From Bacteroidales bacterium (GTDB lineage: Bacteria; Bacteroidota; Bacteroidia; Bacteroidales; UBA3824): a stretch of DNA of 32,615 nucleotides. Under the pieces are notes generated by a model, which saw only the letters and a program-made list of their open reading frames with translations, was not told the DNA's origin and made no database searches. Of this stretch, positions 28,250-32,615 are shown in pieces (position 1 is the first letter of the stretch; each line of letters opens with the position of its first letter). Where the stretch lies: the NCBI GenBank assembly GCA_017541145.1, contig JAFXZT010000126.1, forward strand, positions 1 through 32,615. The letters are read 5' to 3'. The translations under genes were made by a program, and so were the position numbers.

Positions 28250-28391
28250 TAATATTAGCAAAAAACGCTAATTAAAATTATAAAGAGTTATTAACTACTA
28301 CATAATAAAATCAAGTAGTTAACATTTATCTATAACAAAATTGCATTTACAACTATTCATACATAAAAAACATTTTGAGTTATTAACAAAA
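28250..28391 (+). repeat. Imperfect direct repeat R2 (upstream of capsid gene)
   Basis: Partner of R1 (20405-20541). The 42-mer at 28345-28386 is identical to 20495-20536. The -33-like TTTG (28374-28377) is kept, but the -7 position reads TATTCGTG and lies in a small palindrome (28400-28415). Confidence 0.8.
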
Positions 28392-28426
28392 ATAAGATAT
28401 TCGTGAACTCACGAAAATGTATAAAG

Positions 28427-28488
28427 AAAGCCGTTTACGGTGGTAGTTTTAACGTAAACGGCTTTGCAATCCTCGGGCTTTTTTTTGA
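28427..28488 (+). other. 13-bp hairpin and T-run in capsid leader
   Basis: AAAGCCGTTTACG (28427-28439) pairs with CGTAAACGGCTTT (28453-28465) around a 13-nt loop. GGGC plus a T-run follows at about 28475-28486. It lies about 180 nt before the capsid ATG and could be an attenuator or mRNA stabiliser. Confidence 0.55.
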
Positions 28489-28543
28489 ATGTGGATAGAA
28501 AAAAGTGTGAGCTTTCCTTATCTGTACGGTGCAAAATTAAAAT

Positions 28544-28557
28544 TTTTCACGTGAAAC
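28544..28557. promoter_or_regulatory. parS-like palindrome (capsid leader)
   Basis: TTTTCACGTGAAAC, one mismatch, 111 nt before the capsid ATG. Confidence 0.7.
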
Positions 28558-28668
28558 ACCAAAAAAATTTGGTAGTAAAAAAAAAGTTTTTTTTCTTTGT
28601 GCGTTGGATTTTTCAAACGGTTAGACTTATCCTCACTTTTATTTGTGTAATTCCTAAAAAAAATAATT

Positions 28669-29706
28669 ATGAGTTTGGTTTTAACAAGATTGCAAAATTG
28701 GCGCATGGAAAATCCGGAGTTCGATAAAAATATGACTCGCCCCGGTCAATATGGCGCTTTGAACTTTTTTGCAGAACAGACAAAAGCAGGCAATTCGATT
28801 ATCCGTCCTGACGTGATTGCGAGAGCGGAGGCAAGTATCGGCAACACCGTACAAATTCCCGTTATTGATTACGATTCGACTGTTACAGTTGCTAACACCC
28901 GCACTTGTACGGTTGCAGATGACGAAAACACTTCTGCACTTTACACCGTTACATTCGTAACTTACGCTACTGGTTTTACGATGGTTCCTGCGGCGTATAT
29001 GAACAACGAAATTTCTTACGAGCACGATTGGCGAAGAAAAATGGAAAAAATCGCCCGTGCCTTGGCAAACGCGTTGGACATAGCAGCCGTTACCGCGTTG
29101 GACGCAAACAAAACGTTGGTATTGAACGAAGCACTTAATCACACTTTTGCGTCTGGCGTTTTGAGTGTAGCGAATACAGATTGGGACAACGCCATCGGAG
29201 ACCTTAACGCAATGATGGGGTCAAACGATTATTTCGGCGGTATTCACGTTATCGGCAATTACGGCACGGAATCAATTATCAACCGTTTAGCGCAATATTC
29301 TACTTACAACGAGGCAAACAAAACCTTGACATATCAGGATAAAACTTTGCATTTCACGGGTAACATTGCAAACGGCTCTGGACAACGTGCAACTTTCTAT
29401 GCAGTAGAAGACGGCAACGTTGCATTGTTTACGAGATACGACCGTGAGACGGTACGCGGTACGAAGAGCGGCGACCACGAATGGAGTAAGGTTCAGATCC
29501 CGTTTTTGGGTGGCGTTCCTGTTGGCTGTCATTACTACACTGCGGTTGGCGACCAGTCCGCTATTGCCGGAGCAGCAACGGACGATTTGACTTGCGCTGT
29601 AAAGGAATATTTCGGATTTTCGCTTGACGCGGCGTTTGTTGTCGCATACAACAGCAGCACCGCAACGGTTGCAAACCCGATTTTGAAAGTTGAAGTTGCA
29701 GCGTAA
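28669..29706 (+). CDS. Major capsid protein (HK97-fold, putative)
   Basis: A 345-aa protein, typical capsid length. It follows the scaffold-like gene. Features expected of HK97-type capsids: an N-terminal arm, R-P-D-V-I-A-R-A-E-A (about 45-54), N-T-V-Q-I-P-V-I, a central helix R-K-M-E-K-I-A-R-A-L-A-N-A-L-D, and a beta-rich C-terminal half. It is highly soluble, with no tags from the palindrome inside the gene. It is an isolated transcription unit: long leader with hairpin and parS-like site (28544) upstream, strong terminator at 29768-29795 downstream, as expected for the most abundant protein. Confidence 0.85.
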   Translation: MSLVLTRLQNWRMENPEFDKNMTRPGQYGALNFFAEQTKAGNSIIRPDVIARAEASIGNTVQIPVIDYDSTVTVANTRTCTVADDENTSALYTVTFVTYATGFTMVPAAYMNNEISYEHDWRRKMEKIARALANALDIAAVTALDANKTLVLNEALNHTFASGVLSVANTDWDNAIGDLNAMMGSNDYFGGIHVIGNYGTESIINRLAQYSTYNEANKTLTYQDKTLHFTGNIANGSGQRATFYAVEDGNVALFTRYDRETVRGTKSGDHEWSKVQIPFLGGVPVGCHYYTAVGDQSAIAGAATDDLTCAVKEYFGFSLDAAFVVAYNSSTATVANPILKVEVAA

Positions 29707-29767
29707 TTAAAAAAAACTTCGTTCTTTGTTTTGATTGATATAATTTAATTTACTCGAATGTTGCTTT

Positions 29768-29795
29768 GAGCGCGTATTTTTTACGCGCTCTTTTT
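29768..29795 (+). terminator. Strong terminator after capsid gene
   Basis: GAGCGCGTA (29768-29776) pairs with TACGCGCTC (29782-29790) around T5, followed by T5. The next ATG is only 13 nt further on, so downstream expression depends on read-through or an internal promoter I cannot see. Confidence 0.85.
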
Positions 29796-29808
29796 ATTAT
29801 ACAAAAAT

Positions 29809-31152
29809 ATGATACGCATTAAAGAAATACAAAAACAGTTGAAAAACGTTGTCGGTTGGGAGCAAGGTATTACGCCCGATTTGCATATAAGCGAAGATTT
29901 GACTGAATCCGAAAGCGGACTTTACTTTCAGGGCGGACACCCACTTTGCACTTTGCAAAACATAAAATCGACAATGCCCGAAAATTACATTTTAAAATAT
30001 TCGGAATGGGACGAAACAAAAAACTACCTGAAAGGCGACAAAGTAAGATTTAATGGTTACGCATGGACGGCAGCGGCTGACAATGTAAACACGTCCCCCG
30101 ATGTAGATTTTAACGGGGATTACACCGCCGATTATTCCGCCGAAACTTGGCAGCCGTTTAATTTTCTGGAAGACTATTTGCAGACGTTGACGGACAAGGC
30201 AATAGCAGACACCGTTAACCGCTTTATTACGGAAAAACTTGTTTCACGTGGAACAAAAAATTTGATTGAAAGATTAACGTTTTTTGACGGTGCGGGACGG
30301 TTAAAGGATACAATCGGCAATAACGGCAAATTGGTTGGTTTTGAAATTGTCCCTTTGCGGTCTTTGGGCGTAACTACTAAGATTGAACGAATCGGGTTGC
30401 AATTCACGGGCGGCACGGGTGTAATTAAGATTTACATTTTTCATTCTTCGCAGACTGACCCAATTTACACCTACGATTTGAATTTTGACAACCAGCGCGG
30501 CACGTTTCAATGGTTCGACTTAAAGGATTGTTATTTGCCTAACATGATAACCGCCGAAGACAATTTGAACACCAACAGCGGCGGCGCGTGGTATTTGTGT
30601 TACAATCAAAACGACCTCCCGTCCGGTATGTACGCAATTAATTTTTACCGCGATTGGAGCCGTGAGCCGTGCGGGACGTGCAATAAGGGAAATTTAGAAA
30701 ACTACAAATTAATAACACAATTTTTGCAGGTTTCACCGTGTCAGAATTACGCTCCGCAAACCTTTGCACAATATCCTGAATTATGGGACGTTCCGCCCGT
30801 CTACACAAACACCCTGAATTACGGTCTAAATTTGGAAATTTCGGTCGGCTGTGATTTGACGGATTTTATTTGTATGCAGCGCGGAATGTTCGCGACGGCT
30901 TTACAAAAAACTATGGCGTACAACGTTTTGAAAATAGCGGCACTCAATCCCGATGTCCGCGTTAACCGTTTTCAAAGTAATGTTTCAACGATGGATATAA
31001 TGTTTGAAATTGACGGCAATACAAACGGGAGGGAAACTGGATTGAAGTCTGAACTTGACACGATTTACAAGGCTTTGAGTTTAGACACAAACAATATTGA
31101 CCGTATTTGCCTAACGTGCCACAACGGAGGAGTAAAATATAAAACTGTTTAA
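29809..31152 (+). CDS. Structural protein with CBM5/12-like segment
   Basis: A 447-aa protein. Residues about 66-116 match a chitin-binding/CBM5-12-like pattern: W-D-E-T-K-N-Y-L-K-G-D-K-V, then F-N-G-Y-A-W-T-A-A and a closing W-Q-P-F. The rest is aromatic and beta-rich, without a catalytic signature, and with several Cys near the C-terminus. It lies between the capsid and head-tail genes, the slot for head fibres, decoration or neck proteins. The carbohydrate-binding module suggests host-surface or mucus binding. V-S-R-G-T at 30241 is a parS-like site. Confidence 0.55.
   Translation: MIRIKEIQKQLKNVVGWEQGITPDLHISEDLTESESGLYFQGGHPLCTLQNIKSTMPENYILKYSEWDETKNYLKGDKVRFNGYAWTAAADNVNTSPDVDFNGDYTADYSAETWQPFNFLEDYLQTLTDKAIADTVNRFITEKLVSRGTKNLIERLTFFDGAGRLKDTIGNNGKLVGFEIVPLRSLGVTTKIERIGLQFTGGTGVIKIYIFHSSQTDPIYTYDLNFDNQRGTFQWFDLKDCYLPNMITAEDNLNTNSGGAWYLCYNQNDLPSGMYAINFYRDWSREPCGTCNKGNLENYKLITQFLQVSPCQNYAPQTFAQYPELWDVPPVYTNTLNYGLNLEISVGCDLTDFICMQRGMFATALQKTMAYNVLKIAALNPDVRVNRFQSNVSTMDIMFEIDGNTNGRETGLKSELDTIYKALSLDTNNIDRICLTCHNGGVKYKTV
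30241..30254. promoter_or_regulatory. parS-like palindrome (in CDS)
   Basis: GTTTCACGTGGAAC, one mismatch, V-S-R-G-T in the 447-aa structural protein. Confidence 0.65.
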
Positions 31153-31154
31153 TT

Positions 31155-31613
31155 ATGATTTCTACACTTTTGGAGCGGGTAAAACGTTTTAATTCTGATT
31201 TGACAGAGGGAAAAATCTTTCAGGAAGTTATAAAAGAGAATGAAAGCGTTATCGTTGATATGAACGCCGAAAACCAACTTTTTGAAAAAGGCGTTAACGC
31301 GCTCGGAGTTTCAATTTCTTCGTATAGACCGTACACCGACAAAACGGTCGAAATAAAAAAAATGAAGGGGCAACCGTTTAACCGCGTAACCTTACGCGAC
31401 ACCGGCGACTTCCATTCGGCTTTTTTCGTCCGTGTTTCACGTGAAAATTTTTCTATTGATTCGACGGATTGGAAAACAAAAAAACTGGTTAAAAAATACG
31501 GAGACCAGAAAGGCGATATTTTCGGTCTGACAGATGAAAATTTGACAGAATTAATTACTGAATATGTCGCTCCCGAAGTGTTAGAAATTGCAAAAAAAAT
31601 GATATTACAATGA
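31155..31613 (+). CDS. Head-tail/tail completion protein (gp10-like, putative)
   Basis: A 152-aa protein. The segment N-Q-L-F-E-K-G-V-N-A-L-G followed by R-V-T-L-R-D-T-G-D-F-H-S-A-F-F-V resembles HK97-gp10-like tail completion proteins of Bacteroidetes phages, which usually lie between capsid and tail genes, as here. V-S-R-E-N (31434) is a palindrome copy inside the gene. It starts 2 nt after the upstream stop and overlaps the next gene by 4 nt. Confidence 0.5.
   Translation: MISTLLERVKRFNSDLTEGKIFQEVIKENESVIVDMNAENQLFEKGVNALGVSISSYRPYTDKTVEIKKMKGQPFNRVTLRDTGDFHSAFFVRVSRENFSIDSTDWKTKKLVKKYGDQKGDIFGLTDENLTELITEYVAPEVLEIAKKMILQ
31434..31447. promoter_or_regulatory. parS-like palindrome (in CDS)
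   Basis: GTTTCACGTGAAAA, one mismatch, V-S-R-E-N in the gp10-like protein. Confidence 0.7.
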
Positions 31614-32158
31614 GCAAAGTTTATACGAGACAAAACCCTTATTTAATAGACAAAACAATCGCCGAAATACAAAATTATATTGCAGAAAAATTGCAGTATG
31701 AAAACATTTTCGGACGATGTGAAAGGACCGTTAAAGAGGTCAACGGACGTAAAGTTTTTATTCCAACTTTTTACAAGGGGGCAAATGAATATTACCCACT
31801 TTTGCCGGATTCAGATTTGAAGAACTTTGTTTTTTTTAATTGTGATGAGCCGCAGCGCGTTGAACTAACACGGGGGAATCCTTTGCAGATTTCGACAACG
31901 GTAAACATAATTTTGTGGTTTGATATTCGCACACTTGAAAACGAAGACGAAAGGAACACCGAAAAAATTAAATATTATTTTTTGGACGCTCTGAAAAATA
32001 TTGTTTTGTCGGCTGGTCGGATTTCTGTAAATAAAATTTACACGCTCGCGGAAAACATTTACAGAGGTTTCTCCCTTGATGAAGTTCAAAATCAATTTTT
32101 AATGTCTCCGTTTGGCGGGTTTCGTTTTGAATGTGATTTACAAATTAAATATTGTTAA
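31610..32158 (+). CDS. Tail terminator-like protein (putative)
   Basis: A 182-aa protein, unnamed by motif. An alpha/beta pattern with N-I-I-L-W-F-D-I-R-T-L and Y-F-L-D-A-L-K-N-I-V-L-S-A-G-R fits the small tail-terminator or neck class in position and size. It is coupled to the upstream gp10-like gene (ATGA overlap). The following membrane-protein gene starts 1 nt after its stop. Confidence 0.4.
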   Translation: MSKVYTRQNPYLIDKTIAEIQNYIAEKLQYENIFGRCERTVKEVNGRKVFIPTFYKGANEYYPLLPDSDLKNFVFFNCDEPQRVELTRGNPLQISTTVNIILWFDIRTLENEDERNTEKIKYYFLDALKNIVLSAGRISVNKIYTLAENIYRGFSLDEVQNQFLMSPFGGFRFECDLQIKYC

Positions 32159-32159
32159 A

Positions 32160-32420
32160 ATGGTACAAATTTTTTTTAATACGGTTGTATGTGCTTTGCT
32201 GGCGGCATTTATGCTACTATTCATTAAAAAAATAGGTTTATTGGAGTTTTGGCAAACGCGGGTCAAGTCTGATTTGCTTTACAAGTTGTTAACGTGCGAT
32301 TTTTGTCTGTCATTCTGGACAAACGTTTTTTTGTCGGTTGTCTTCGGGCTGGTGGCAAAAGAAGTCGCCTTTGTACTTACACCGTTTGCGGCGGCTCCGA
32401 TAACGCGGAAACTTTTGTAA
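32160..32420 (+). CDS. Small membrane protein with C-x2-C-L-S-F-W motif
   Basis: ATG 32160 is preferred over a TTG at 32112 that would overlap the upstream gene by 47 nt. The 86-aa product has two hydrophobic helices (about 3-22 and 50-73) and T-C-D-F-C-L-S-F-W between them, a motif found in small phage membrane proteins of the DUF1360 type. It lies directly before the tail chaperone gene on the circle. Lysis or assembly functions are possible. Confidence 0.55.
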   Translation: MVQIFFNTVVCALLAAFMLLFIKKIGLLEFWQTRVKSDLLYKLLTCDFCLSFWTNVFLSVVFGLVAKEVAFVLTPFAAAPITRKLL

Positions 32421-32474
32421 CTTTTACGGAAAATAAAAAAAACGTTATGTTACTTTACAACCGGAAACTACAAT

Positions 32475-32615
32475 ATATTTAGAAAATTATTTTAACACAA
32501 AATTCAATTTTTAATGGAAAAAATAAAAGTTCAAAACAGAGAATTGGAGTTGTACTCTGACATTAAAGAATTGCCTATTGCGCGGTATCACGCATTTCAA
32601 AGAATGTGTCTTTTG
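32475..32615. repeat. Contig-end direct repeat, copy 2 (circular closure)
   Basis: Exact second copy of bases 1-141. It carries the first 34 codons of the chaperone gene that is complete at 40-501. Removing it gives a 32,474-bp circle. Confidence 0.95.
32514..32615 (+). CDS. Partial copy of chaperone gene (contig overlap)
   Basis: First 34 codons of the gene at 40-501, duplicated by the contig overlap and not a second gene. Confidence 0.9.
   Translation, partial: MEKIKVQNRELELYSDIKELPIARYHAFQRMCLL

Noticed and set aside
28464-28727. 87-codon frame before the capsid gene
   Set aside because: It starts in the leader hairpin/T-run and overlaps the capsid gene in another frame. Likely non-coding leader.
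1-32615. tRNA or rRNA genes
   Set aside because: I saw no cloverleaf-like or rRNA-like segment when reading both strands, but a tRNA scan was not possible here.

Overview
This window is a complete or near-complete tailed bacteriophage genome. The last 141 bases (32475-32615) repeat the first 141 exactly, so the contig closes into a circle of 32,474 bp. Every supported gene is on the + strand. The genome is AT-rich, and Shine-Dalgarno sequences are scarce. At least five promoters match the Bacteroidetes housekeeping form TTTG-N19-21-TAnnTTTG, so the host is most likely a member of the Bacteroidota. A long tape-measure protein (1178 aa) and the absence of any sheath or baseplate gene point to a siphovirus-like particle. 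No integrase, endolysin, DNA polymerase, helicase or ParA/ParB gene could be recognised.

Layout, read around the circle. (1) Packaging and head: small terminase (19805), ERF annealing protein (20880), C5-methylase-like protein (21433), HTH regulator (22183), large terminase (22439), a probable major tail or structural protein (24331), portal (25243), scaffold-like protein (27178), major capsid (28669), a 447-aa structural protein with a CBM-like segment (29809), and head-tail/tail completion candidates (31155, 31610). (2) Tail: a small CxxC membrane protein (32160), a tail-assembly chaperone pair joined by a probable -1 frameshift on an A10 run (40-803), a holin-like membrane protein (794), small genes, a radical SAM protein (1752), tape measure (2750), a large tail protein (6335) and a tail-tip or fibre protein with seven 26-aa BspA-like repeats (8893). 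(3) A two-gene membrane module (10829, 11067). (4) Replication and nucleotide metabolism: a gene-poor origin-like region with tandem palindromic repeats (12543-13371), a replisome-organiser-like protein (13372), unknown genes, a VRR-NUC nuclease (15989), dUTPase (17190), an SSB-like protein (17665), small Cys-rich and membrane proteins missed by length cut-offs (14195, 18115, 18294), and a D12-class adenine methylase carrying fifteen 9-bp repeats (18570).

The most striking signal is a 14-bp palindrome, GTTTCACGTGAAAC, the core of the bacterial ParB-binding site parS. I count 31 copies with at most two mismatches, about one per kb, where chance predicts about 0.1. Thirteen are intergenic, and eight of these lie in short cassettes 7-17 nt before a start codon. 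Eighteen lie inside genes, nearly all read as V-S/P-R-E-T and three as F-H/P-V-K, mostly near protein ends or in apparent linkers. With no partition gene of its own, the phage may recruit or mimic the host ParB system. Alternatively, this could be the operator of a phage regulator or an mRNA hairpin.

The intergenic regions also hold several promoter-plus-terminator units that look like small RNAs. One (13203-13342) has pseudoknot-compatible pairing just upstream of the replication gene. There is also a promoter/leader sequence used three times and a duplicated upstream region with an identical 42-mer.
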